A stretch of 64,000 nt of DNA from Escallonia rubra (lineage: Eukaryota > Streptophyta > Magnoliopsida > Escalloniales > Escalloniaceae). Position 1 is the stretch's first letter; each line of letters starts with the position of its first letter. Location of the stretch: NCBI GenBank assembly GCA_033065855.1, contig JAVXUO010001101.1, forward strand, positions 1 through 64,000. Reading direction: 5' to 3'. A program made the position numbers and the translations under genes. Of the stretch, positions 21,301 through 31,693 are shown one piece after another. The notes below the pieces were generated by a model, which saw only the letters and a list, made by a program, of their open reading frames with translations, was not told the origin of the DNA and searched no databases.

Positions 21301-21478
21301 CGCTTAAGGTTTCCCTCCCACTAGTGGCAAATACAGATCATTTGATGCAAGTAGTCTTCAACTTGCATCTTCCACAACTGGAAATTCATACAATCAAACT
21401 TCTCAATATTTCATTTACCTTCTTCGGTCATTGCTCCCATTCAAACATAAAACTTATGTGAGTAAAACTCGAACCCAA

Positions 21479-21490
21479 GCTCTGGTACCA
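21479..21490 (-). promoter_or_regulatory. Copia primer binding site
   Basis: The minus strand reads TGGTACCAGAGC, one base from the usual plant initiator-Met tRNA site TGGTATCAGAGC. It lies two bases after the LTR end. Confidence 0.8.
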
Positions 21491-21492
21491 GT

Positions 21493-21914
21493 TGTTAAGA
21501 AATGCAACAACAACGAAGCAATATATCGAAGAACAAAGAAACAAAAAATTAAAAAACCAAATGCACACACACAAGAATTACGAGGTTCACCGATGTGGCT
21601 ACATCCTCAGAGTATGACCATATTTTGAATTTACTATTCAGCAGTATTACAATCAGAAACCTAGCCCTCAGTCTCTGTTGTCATTTTCTCTCTTGACCCA
21701 AAAAACAATACCAAATCACTTATATATATATTTAGAGCTAAGTACTGACCTTTTTTAAATAACCAATATGGAACAAGACAACTTATATACTTAGGGTTAA
21801 GTTACGACCTTCTCTCAATAACTAATGTGGGACACCCACGTAAAAAAATAAAATTAGGTCACTAATTCCATTGTAATAATGTCTCTAGACTGAAATCCGG
21901 CTCCACATATAACA
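21493..21914 (-). repeat. Copia 5' LTR (about 420 bp)
   Basis: The minus strand starts TGTTATATGTGGAGCC and ends TTCTTAACA just before the primer site. The outer end is inferred from the TG and is less sure than the inner one. Confidence 0.65.
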
Positions 21915-21937
21915 GGGCCGTTAAATAATATGTGTGC

Positions 21938-22714
21938 CCAGTGTTATCAAAAGCGCGCCTAGACATAAGGCGAAGGGAGAAGGCCTTGCCTAGGGCTAGG
22001 CGTAAGGAGAGGGCATTGCTAGGGCCTTTCAAAAAGGCGCATGCCTTGCATGCTTAAGGGCTCGCGTAAGGCACAAGGCAGGGGTGAAGGTGCAAATAAA
22101 AGCCCAAAAAGCTAAGTCTTTGATTTTTTCGATTGTGGCATCATCTCAACCGATCGTTACTTGTAATTCTTTCTTTCATAATATCATAAATCAATATCCA
22201 AATCCAAAAAAAAAAAAAAAACCTAAAACCCCAAACTTTCAAATCTCCAATCAATCTATTATCTTGTTACTCTTCACTATGCTAGTGTCCTGTCGCTGAC
22301 TTCTGTTCCCTTTTCAAGTAGATCTATTTCTTTAGTTCACCTTGTCGACGAATAAGATGAAATTGATGAGAAATCTTTATCAGACTTGGAACCTACCATG
22401 CCCTTTGAAAAGCATTGCTCCTTTAGTCCTTAGTCCTTAGTCCTTAGTGATAGTGATAGTGATAGTAAGGATGACGTCATCATACTCACTCAGGATTAAC
22501 TACTTCTAATTAGATTTGAGACTTTCTTTTAAAGTTAGAAGTTCATCAAAATGCCAATTCTGGAATTTTCTTACGTGAATTTATGATTTTAATGCGCTAA
22601 GATCTATTTTTTTTATACCCCGCTTCAAAAAAGTGCGCTTGTGCCTTGGGCCTTGGGCCTAGTCTCGAAGGCCCGTTTAATTTTTAGGTGCACCTGCGCC
22701 TTTAATAAAATTGA
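21938..22714. mobile_element. Probable small non-autonomous TIR element with GCGCC-rich ends
   Basis: The left part starts GTGTTATCAAAAGCGCGCC and is full of AAGGCG/GCCTTG words. The right part ends GGTGCACCTGCGCCTTTAATA, its inverted counterpart. This is the look of a common plant element family, but a clean TSD was not found. No coding sequence inside. Confidence 0.45.
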
Positions 22715-23740
22715 CATAAGATGGGTTAGGGGTGGTTGCCCTGAGGCTCGTTTTAGCTTATCTATCTCTTGCCAAAGAAGCAACATGGTTTACCACTGGA
22801 ATAAATGATGGCAAATCCTCATCTTCAAGGTCGAAAGACCGTCTTAGGGGTACTTGGAAAGGTCACTAGTAAATGGAGTGCCAAAATCCGCTATAGTCTT
22901 AGTGAATACCACCAGAGAATTTGCTATGATGTCAATGATGTGTACCATAAGAAAATTGATTCATAAGATTTGATGTATACGTATCAAACACAAATAAGAA
23001 AACAAAAAAATTCATAGACCAAATAAGCTTCTGCAAGAATTTTTATTCCTTGATTTTTCATCGAAATTTATAAAGGAAATCAAGCACATATTTCTGACCC
23101 ACATCCTAACTAGATGGATAGGATTTTCTTACCCTATCATCTGATCAAGCAAATATTTTGAATTCGTGTATATGATGATACGACTGAAATTGATATTTCA
23201 CCCAATTCAATGCTTCTGCGAGGGCTTGTGAAATATAAGGTCTGAAGCATTAAAAAATAAAAGTAGCTAATCGCTAGAATTAGATAATTGTAGATCTCTC
23301 TCTGATAATATTCAGGGTATAACTCCACATATTTTGGTTTTGATTGTAATAGCATTTTATATGAGTGCCTCCTAATCCATATATACTTTCATGAAAAGTT
23401 TCCACTATTAAACAAAATGAAAAAGACAAAACTGGAAAGTGGCTTGCATCACACGGATTCTTTTACGTTATTCTAGGAAATCATTAAAGCAATATGAGTC
23501 TGAAAATATGAGGCCGTCTTTTTTTAGTTATGTAGTCTCAAATGTGATGATCTTTGGGGATGGGGGGATTCGTGACAAATTCAACATATTCAAGGGAAAA
23601 TATTCCTAAACTCCTTGAGGTTAAGGGCTAATATCAATCAACCCCATCGACTTTCAAAATTTTAAATGTCAGTCCATAATCTTAAAGATTTGTAACACAA
23701 ATGACCTTCGAGTTATAACATCGTTAGTATTATTTATATG
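22715..23740. other. AT-rich intergenic DNA, nothing recognised
   Basis: Short frames only, on both strands, with no motif. Confidence 0.5.
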
Positions 23741-23750
23741 TATGTATGTG

Positions 23751-23820
<70 letters not shown>
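23741..23820. repeat. (TG)n/(TA)n microsatellite, left flank of the first hairpin element
   Basis: (TGTA)n and (TG)n grade into about 30 TA units that stop exactly where the TIR begins. Confidence 0.95.
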
Positions 23821-23823
<3 letters not shown>

Positions 23824-24164
23824 AGCTGATCCATTGCTCGCGCTGGCAACTTGGGATAAGTTGCCAGCGCGATCTGGCCGTTCACGCGCGATCTATGGAC
23901 GACCCAGATCTTGTTTTTGCGTTTTTTTCAAGTTCGTCCGCCACATAATGTAGCGGACGATTTTTTGACAAAAATACCCTCAAGCAGTACAGTACAGTGC
24001 TCGTCCGCTACATTATGTAGCAGACAAATAAGGTCGTCTTCTCTTTCTCTCTACCTTCTCTCATTAATGTGTTCTGGCTTTTCTCTTTCTCTTTCTTTTC
24101 TCTCACCACTTTTTGTTTTCTCTCTCATCCAGTCATCCTCCTCCTTCTCTCTCTCTCTCTCTCT

Positions 24165-24330
24165 CTCGCTGCACAAGATATGAGGCCATATCAATGGGAA
24201 TTGCTCTTCTTAGGATTATTCCGGACCGCCCTATCTTGTCCTGTGTAGCCTATGCTTTTGCGTTTGCCATCTCAAGCCCAACCGGAGTGGCCATTGGAAT
24301 CAACTTTGACCTTTTGAGCCTATGCAGATA
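24165..24330 (+). pseudogene. Captured ZIP zinc-transporter exon in element 1
   Basis: The frame reads [20 protein letters not shown], then [20 protein letters not shown]. This is a ZIP-family segment in which the membrane helix carries AISSPIGVGIGI. The preceding bases CTGCACAAGATA would give LHKI, as in plant ZIP2/ZIP11-like proteins, but two bases are lost between it and EAIS. Similarity ends soon after GIGI-type residues. The piece lies between the CT-rich block and unassigned sequence, as in Pack-type transposons. No function is expected. Confidence 0.7.
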
Positions 24331-24837
24331 TCTTCTTTGTCTGCAAAGTGGTTCTACTCCCTGTTTTGAGAGTACTGGAAAAGCGGAACTAATTTCCAGG
24401 GAGGGCTAGTGGCAGTTTATTGGGTATTGCATGAGCCTTCTGCTGGGAATGTATATTAGACATAATTGATAACAAGTGGGACATTTAAAGTTCATACTGA
24501 GGGTGGATCTTGCATTTAAAGCTCTCCAAAAAGATAGAAAACATACCTTATCTTCTACCAACACAGTTACAACATTCTACATCGTTGTTTTATGAGCGAT
24601 TAACTTGAATTTTGAAAGAGAAAGGAGAGAGAAAGAGAAAGACTGTACTGTACTATAGAAAGAGACTCGTCCGCTACATAATGTAGCGGACAAGCACTGT
24701 ACTGTACTGCTCCAAAAATATGCGATCGGTTGTTTCTCTCTCATCCTCTTCTCTCTAATTGGTTGTTTCTCTCTCATCCTCTTCTCTCTAATTCGTAGCA
24801 ACTCAGGAGTAATATAGAAACATAGCTTAATCCATAC

Positions 24838-25140
24838 ATGCATGTTTGTTCTCAACTTCTTAGAATGATCACATCAGTTAACTACCCACCCACTACATCA
24901 GTTATGAACTTGATTGAAGCCAGTAATGGCCGCAGGGATATCAGCACCTTTAATGTAAAGCTGCTCATACTTGGTAGAAATTTTCACGAGAAATTTAAGC
25001 AGATGCATCCCATGAAGATCAAAATTCCTGGAAGTATCCAACTAAAATTGCAAATTGGCCAGGGATTTTGCACTCATACCAGCCTCGTGGGTCTCACAGA
25101 TGACTGCTCCGAGCATGTTGGCATCACCCAACTGCAGATG
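24838..25140 (-). pseudogene. Second coding-like fragment in element 1, origin not recognised
   Basis: The minus strand reads LGDANMLGAVICETHEAGMS and, after a stop and a frame-preserving stretch, KYEQLYIKGADIPAAITGFN. The amino-acid texture is that of a real globular protein, unlike the surrounding simple repeats. I cannot name the family. Confidence 0.4.
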
Positions 25141-25459
25141 AGGATGCGAGAGAGAGAGAGAGAGAGAGAGAACAAAAAAGCGTTCAGAGAAAAGAGAGAG
25201 AGAGAAAAGTGTTCAGAGAAAAGAGAGAGAAAGAGAAAAGTTATAACACATTATTTGTCCGCTACATAATGTAGCGGACGAGCACTGTACTGTACTGCTT
25301 GAGGGTATTTTTGTCAAAAAATCGTCCGCTACATTATGTGGCGGACGAACTTGAAAAAAACGCAAAAAAAAGATCTGGGTCGTCCATAGATCGCGCGTGG
25401 ACGGCCAGATCGCGCTGGCAACTTATCCCAAGTTGCCAGCGCGAGCAATGGATCAGCTC

Positions 25460-25461
<2 letters not shown>

Positions 25462-25509
<48 letters not shown>
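25462..25509. repeat. (TA)n shared by the two hairpin elements
   Basis: About 24 TA units are the only sequence between the right end of element 1 and the left end of element 2. Confidence 0.95.
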
Positions 25510-25512
<3 letters not shown>

Positions 25513-26356
25513 CTGATCCGTTGATAGCGTTAGCAAAATAGGAGAAGTTGCAAACGCGATCTGGTCGTCCATCCTGAAAGGATGGACGGTCCAGATCTTT
25601 TTTTTGCATTTTTTTTAAGTACGTCCGCTACATTATGTAGCGGACAATTTTTTGACAAAAAGGCCATCCAACTTCGTCCGCTACATTATGTAGCGGACTA
25701 GTTTTCAGACCTTTGTTTCTCTTTCTCTCTCCTTTCTATCATTATTTTCCTGACATGTTTGTCTCTCTCTCTCTCTCTCATCAGTATTCTCTCTGCAAAA
25801 GGAAATTCGGGAACTGACTGGCCTTTTTTCCCGTCACTATGAAAAAATTAGAAGAAGGCTCGTCTCAAAAAAATTTGGATTCTAGGTCCAAATATGCCAG
25901 CGAACTAGTAGATCATCTTCTCTTTTCTGACTGGGCGGGCGGTCCTTTTCTTTGGGATTTGTTCAAAAGATAGAGCTGTGATGTTTCCTTCCCCTTCTCT
26001 TGAATTTGAGCAAGCACGCCATTCTCAGATGGTCTGGAAAGATCAGCAAGGCATTTTCAGGACATTGAAGACTTATAGACTCAATGGAAGCTTATCCGAG
26101 ATCTGGCCCTTGAAATCATTTTTAGATAAATCAAGGTACTCTAACCCACTAAGCCTTCAAATCATTTTTAGATAAATCAACTCTGCCAATCTATTCTACA
26201 CACATATCTGGTGAATACACATCCAGTGTTACAGGTTGTTCATTGTCTCACTGCTGGCTAACGACCCATGTACATAATAAGAAGGCTGGAAGAGGAGGAT
26301 GAGAGAGAAAATGGTGAGAGAAAAGAGAGAGAAAGATAAACAAGTTAAAAAAATGA

Positions 26357-26394
<38 letters not shown>

Positions 26395-26744
26395 AGAGAA
26401 AGAAGCCAGAACATTAATGACAGAAAGAAAAAAAAGGTCTGAAAACTAGTCCGCTACATAATGTAGCGGACGGAGATAAAGGAGAGAGAGAAAGAAAAAG
26501 AAATCAGAACATTAATGACAGAAAGAGAAAAATGGTTTGAAAACAAGTCCGCTACATAATGTAGAGGACGGACTCTTTTTAAGCTGGAGGGTATTTTTGT
26601 CAAAAAGTTGTCCGCTAAACAATGTAGCGGATGTACTTAAAAAAATGCAAAAAAAATATATGGACCGTCCATCCTTTCAGGATGGACGGCCAGATCGCGT
26701 TTGCAACTTCTCCTATTTTGCTAGCGTTATCAACGGATCAGCTC
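25510..26744. mobile_element. Hairpin-rich TIR element 2, same family, in the same (TA)n
   Basis: It starts GAGCTGATCCGTTGATAGCG and ends CGTTATCAACGGATCAGCTC, flanked by TA repeats (25462-25509 and 26745-26766). The end design matches element 1: a terminal GAGCTGATCC, then a hairpin (GTCCATCC, TGAAA, GGATGGAC), then TTTTTTGACAAAAA and the 23-bp palindrome. The palindrome occurs five times here. The rest of the TIR sequence differs, so this is a separate subfamily. GA- and CT-rich blocks and a captured LRR fragment lie inside. No transposase. Confidence 0.85.
25975..26185 (-). pseudogene. Captured leucine-rich-repeat fragment in element 2
   Basis: The minus strand reads GLEYLDLSKNDFKGQI, the plant extracellular LRR consensus (LxxLxLSxNxFxGxIP), then DKLPLSL and a stop. 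A second partial copy (VDLSKNDLK) lies just upstream in a shifted frame. This fits a piece of an LRR receptor gene. Confidence 0.65.
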
Positions 26745-26766
26745 CATATATATATATATATATATA
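26745..26766. repeat. (TA)n right flank of hairpin element 2
   Basis: The TA run begins directly after the TIR. Confidence 0.9.
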
Positions 26767-27102
26767 AGCATACTGTTTTTGTTAATTCCAAGGACTGGGA
26801 TAACCCATTATCCTTTGTTTGATCACAACCTTTGCCAACAACCTACACCATTCACCTTGGTAATCCATCAACAATCATAATGATCCAGCCATGGATGCAC
26901 TACCACAATAACAACCACAATACTCAGCTTGTTAAGGGGTGTCCATGTGTTGTGTTCGTGTAATTCAAGGGTGTTAGTGTCCGGCTTGTGTTCGTCATTA
27001 CCTCTAAATCCATGCTCGGAATCGTGTTTGCTAAAGCTATACAAACACGTCCTAAGCTCGGATAACTTGTATAAACAAGAAGATTCAAAGTTCTTTAGAA
27101 AG

Positions 27103-27180
27103 CCCTATGGTTTGCAAACAAAGCCTAAAATCACTTAAAAACCCTATGGTTTGCAAACAAAGCCTAAAATCACTTATCTC
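27103..27180. repeat. 39-bp direct duplication
   Basis: CCCTATGGTTTGCAAACAAA is followed by GCCTAAAATCACTTA; the unit starts at 27103 and 27142 and the copies are identical in this part. Confidence 0.9.
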
Positions 27181-28552
27181 AAATTTCCAGTGCACTTAAA
27201 TATCAATTTGCAATTGGATTGATTAAGTCATACAAATTAAGAGAGAAATATAACCTGATAAAGAAAATAGCTTAATTAAGAGTCAAGCGCTTCAATCTCA
27301 ATGGTGGAGATTGAGCCATGATTGTCGCTCTTGAATTGTAAAAACAGCTCGATGAGGATGAACCGGAGAAATGATTACTGAAAGTACGAAATCAGACCCA
27401 TAAAATGAAGTAGTCTCATCTTCTAAGAGTATACTTGATTGGTGAGCCATGAAACGGTGGGAGAAGCTGAATAATGTTTTTGCCGTTCGAAGAAGAAGAA
27501 GAAGAAGTGATGCACTACTATTAAACAGGGTGGCGTAAGCTATTCCACCCAAACAACCATCCATTCTAGTGACAAACGTGTGGGTGCCAAATAAGAGAAA
27601 TTACAAGATCTTTCTGGTTGATGTGTTTTACGGCTTCAGCCATATTCAAAACCCAAAAGAATTAACAAGTGGAATTATTGGAGTGCCATGCAGAGCTGTT
27701 TGGATTTTGGGCTTCCTGTTAAACTTTTGAGTGAACATGGAATACATGAAATATGCATACAGACATAGGACATAATATATATGAGCCTAGTTGTTTACAA
27801 ACATTTTGCATTATATAATCGTTTCTTTGGATAGCATCAAGATGCACTCAAAGAAATACTTATTATTTTGAATGTAAATGTTGATCTTATCTTGTAACTA
27901 GCTTTTAGATTGGTGGATAAAACTCGGGATTTGGATATGTACCCCATTAAGTAAAACAAAAGGTCCAACAACAAATCCCCGGGGCAAGTGTTTGCCTTAG
28001 ATTGACCTTAGGCCTCGATGAATTCTTTGTAAAAGATTTTCTTGTAAAAAAAGCAAGTATTCGTAAAATCAACTTTAGACGTCTATAAGTTGATTTACAG
28101 TCATCTTTACGAGAGCAGTGACTCTTTGTGAGTGACAATTTTGAACGTAAGGACTGTTTTAAACTTATAATCGACTGTAAGTTCTTGACAGGAGCCTTGT
28201 GATCCTCGGGAATGGTGTATTAATGACCTATCATAAATGACCATATTTTTCCTCCCTCTTGCATATGCAATTAAGGACACATTTTAACACTTCAGAACTT
28301 CAATCGAAAGCCTCGTTTATTGGTAGAACAAATTGCTTAAACATTTAACCTAAACTCTCTTCAATTACATACGATACTTCATTCTATTCAAGAGAGCATT
28401 TACTGTGAGAGCTAGAAACACTTCACATATTATTGCAACCTAGGTCATCAATTCACTTATCTCTCCTTGTTGATCATCTTCTAGCGAGTTCTTCATTGTT
28501 CATAAACTTTTATTTCAAAACAATTGTATTGAAGTTTGAGGATTGTCAAGCT

Positions 28553-28630
28553 TTGGAGCTTTGAGTTTGTCAAAGCTTTGGAGCTTTGAGTTTGTCAAAG
28601 CTTTGGAGCTTTGAGTTTGTCAAAGCTTGT
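28553..28630. repeat. 25-bp tandem repeat, about three copies
   Basis: GTCAAAGCTTTGGAGCTTTG plus AGTTT recurs with its CAAAG at 28571, 28596 and 28621. Confidence 0.95.
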
Positions 28631-30999
28631 TCTTGGTGTACAAATAGTATCAATGAATGTAAGAGGTTAAATCTTTACATGAAAAGAAAAGTGACTTGAA
28701 CAAAAGTTGTCTTGAGAATATAGCTAAGGGGTGGTGGACTTAAATACTCGTTTCCTTCTTCATTAAATTGTATCTCTAGTTCGTCAACAAGTCGAAAAAT
28801 TAGAGAACATATAATTGACTCTACTCATTGAAGATGCTTCGATTATAAAGATCATACCTAATATGTATCCTCCTCATTTCAAACAACTCATGATCAATAA
28901 GAAGCTTGCTGACAACATGCATAAATCTATTGTTTGTGCGTGTACCCCGTGAAAATCTATCTCATCCAAATATATTCTAGGGACGGTATGTCAAATTGGA
29001 CTCTACCTTTTCCATAAGACAAATGTCCCTAAAATATACTTAGTAGGAAGAAATGGGAGAATATGTTGCAAAACCCTATATATGGTAAGTCATTGATTCG
29101 ATCAAATACAATCTATCAACTTGCTTCCCCAAGTATCCTCCGACCCATGTTGAAAGTCCTGATTCCGTAATGAGATTAAACATATATCTTTATGAATAAT
29201 CTCCCATGCTCAAAATAGCATGAATATGTGAAAAGATTACACGTGATATCTCTATAAAGGATGCCATGAAAAACAATATTGATGATATTTTGAATGTGAC
29301 AAATTTTACATGTTTGCAGCTTTGGAACAGAAACTTGAAGCACATTCACACACATGATTTCATTCATTACTCAGGTCATAAGCATCCCACTGCCAATGTA
29401 TAACCAAGTACCGGAAATTAACAAATCAAAACACCACAATAAAACTCATTGTTTCACTAAAACCACAGGGATTAAAACCACAGAGAAATTGAGTAATTAC
29501 CATATTTGTCAAGAATCTCCACAAGGCCTCAACCAATTCAGAAAACGACAAATAACTAGGTTAAAAAACTCATCATGTGCCAGCTAGTTGTGGATTCTAA
29601 GCCTTATGTATAAGCAATAAGATGTGAGGGGTGACTGTGAAGATGAAGGTCGAGAGCCATGAAAGTGAAAGCGCAATTATGGAAGATTGATATTAATGAA
29701 CAGTTATAAGGGTTTAAGATGTTATTTAGATCCAGGAATTGCCAGATCTTGGAGCTTAATGTTTGTGATCATATTATCTAACGTGTCTAACTTCCCAATC
29801 TCCAAATCATTAGGTAGAATTTCATATTTTCAAAATTAAGTTAATGCTTTTAGGGAACTTGGAGGGGTTATTTTCTTCATCAATTGGCATAATAATGAAT
29901 ATGAACAATAAGAAAAATCGTGAAAAAGATGCACAATTATGCTTCAGTTTAGCAACGATTATAAAAGATTTAAATTTAGTAAAATAAAGTTTATGCATAT
30001 CCCATCTTTTGGGAGAAATCAAAATGTTTGGATCGAGAGTATGGTCCATTTGCCTTTTGTTGCTAGAACTAGCTTAGGAAATAAATTAGAAATTTCAGAG
30101 TAGTTTCTAAAATGGTTGTTGAAGATGAATTTCAATAATGTTACTAAAATTGAGGAAGCGAGTCACATCACCTTTTTATAATGTTTTTCTTTTAAAAAGC
30201 GAGTTACACTTTATTTACCAAACACAAAATATCATTTGTAGGAAACGAAAAAAGGATTGAAATCATGGCCACAATAGAAGTAATTTCAAATTGTTGCTCA
30301 AGATGAACTCTAGTCAAAATTTATATCCATAACGTTTATCGTGTTACATCACCTTACTCATGCCGTAAAGCATGTTACAACATATTAACTATATTTGTTA
30401 AACTATGTTACAACATATTACTAGAGATGTTACACCAAGTTATACAAAATTTTGCACCGTGTTACGTCAAATGGTACGATAAATTACCACATGTTACACA
30501 GACATCCGAAATAACATCTTTATCTTATTTTTGATAGCAATAAAAAAACTGGGTAAGTAACATTAGTGAAATAAATATCTGGGTGTATGGTCCATCTGAC
30601 AAGATAATTGGTCGGTGAATCTGCAATTCCTTTTTTAGTTGGTGAACGCGTCACTTGGCTAATGCCTGCCTATTGATAAGAAACTTAAATAAAATAAGAG
30701 CTTAAAAGAAAAACAATAAAACGACCTATACAGGTAGGTACGACCATTTTTGCACATCGTATTCCAAGGATTTTCAATTTACAAATAGTAAAAGCATATG
30801 ACAGAAGTACATTGAGCATGGTTTTGTGTGTGAATTTCAGTGTAAGATTTGAGTTATTTTCCCACCCGGGTTATAAAAAGAAATATATTTAAATAATTTT
30901 TTGTTAGTAAGAGAATGATATATATGGTTTATAAGTGTATAACACAGTGTTACAATACCCGTAAGGCCATGACAAATTTGAACGTAGAGAATCATTGTG

Positions 31000-31693
31000 C
31001 CCAAATTACTCGGAGAAGATAAAGAAAAGAGCTTTTTATTTTTAGGAATAGGAATAGGAACAAGAAGTATTTGTTTGCCGGTGGCCCTGGTCTTGAAAGC
31101 TAAGCGAAGCGACGCACCCCCTCCCTCTTTCTTCCCCCTGTCTCTCTCGTCTCTTTCCTTGGATCAGTGCGTTTTTGTGTCTGCCTCTCTTCTCTGCATT
31201 TCCTGTTTCGGAAGTAGAGCGGCCGGGCAGTTGAAGTTTGTACTACTCCGATTCATTCGGCACTCAGAATAACACTTGTTGATACTTGGGGCCGGGGGTT
31301 GGGGATTTTGGTAGTAGAAAGTTCAAAATTCGAATTCTTACCTTCTTGGAGAATGTAAAAGAGACGGGCGACACCAAAAGAAAACCCAAACCCAGTAGGA
31401 GGAGACTAGGGATTTGTCACAGTGGAACAAACATCCGGTCCGGCGGGGGAGGGGAATTGGAAAGGAATAGTCCGGGGTGGTTGTTGTTGTTGAGATCTGA
31501 TCTGATCTGATCTGGTGCATTTCCTCCCTTCACATTCCCAAGAAATGCCAGTCGAGGGAAGGGAGTATCAGTACTAGTACTAGTATGAAGACACCAGATT
31601 TGTTCTTGTTACCGCTGCTAGGGTTCGTCATCTCCAGGTCGTCACTTTCCATCACATCTCCCAGGCAGTAGTAGACTTTCCCCTTGTTCTTCA
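31000..31693 (+). promoter_or_regulatory. Upstream region and 5' leader of the KTN80 gene
   Basis: It contains a CT-rich stretch (31120-31160), (GATCT)n at 31494-31512 and a GC-richer, leader-like segment before the first ATG at 31694. No single TATA box or start site can be assigned. Confidence 0.5.

Larger units (their letters stand above)
19315..21914 (-). mobile_element. Degenerate Ty1/copia element, minus strand, truncated at RT
   Basis: Read on the minus strand the order is: a 5' LTR (21914-21493); a Met-tRNA-type primer site; Gag with a CCHC knuckle; protease DSGAS; the pre-integrase region; the start of the integrase core; RT up to YVDD. The order protease-integrase-RT is diagnostic of copia. 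The element is riddled with stops and frame changes and has lost most of integrase. At 19314 it is cut by copy A of the A/B repeat; the remaining RT, RNase H and 3' LTR are not in the window. Confidence 0.9.
23821..25461. mobile_element. Hairpin-rich TIR element 1 in a (TA)n microsatellite, with captured gene pieces
   Basis: The left end GGGAGCTGATCCATTGCTCG is mirrored by CGAGCAATGGATCAGCTCCC at the right end. The inverted similarity extends about 200 bp inward, including matching words such as CAGTACAGTACAGTGCTCGTCC. Both sides abut TA repeats. Inside the ends are perfect hairpins (CGCGCTGGCAACTT, GGGAT, AAGTTGCCAGCGCG) and five copies of a 23-bp palindrome. CT-rich and GA-rich blocks follow inward. 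The core carries host-like coding fragments and no transposase. The preference for TA microsatellite recalls Micron elements of rice; a MULE relationship is also possible. Confidence 0.85.
26767..30999. other. Intergenic region without a convincing gene
   Basis: Only short frames without motifs were seen on either strand; the longest (minus strand, 27564-27298) has no recognisable feature. Two small tandem repeats are listed separately. 30360-30500 has several GTTACA-containing words but no regular period. 30700-31000 is AT-rich and leads into the upstream region of the KTN80 gene. Confidence 0.55.

Noticed and set aside
27298-27564. 88-codon minus-strand frame (MDGCLGGIAYATLF...)
   Set aside because: No domain, no splice context and no neighbouring coding signal; a frame of this size is expected by chance.
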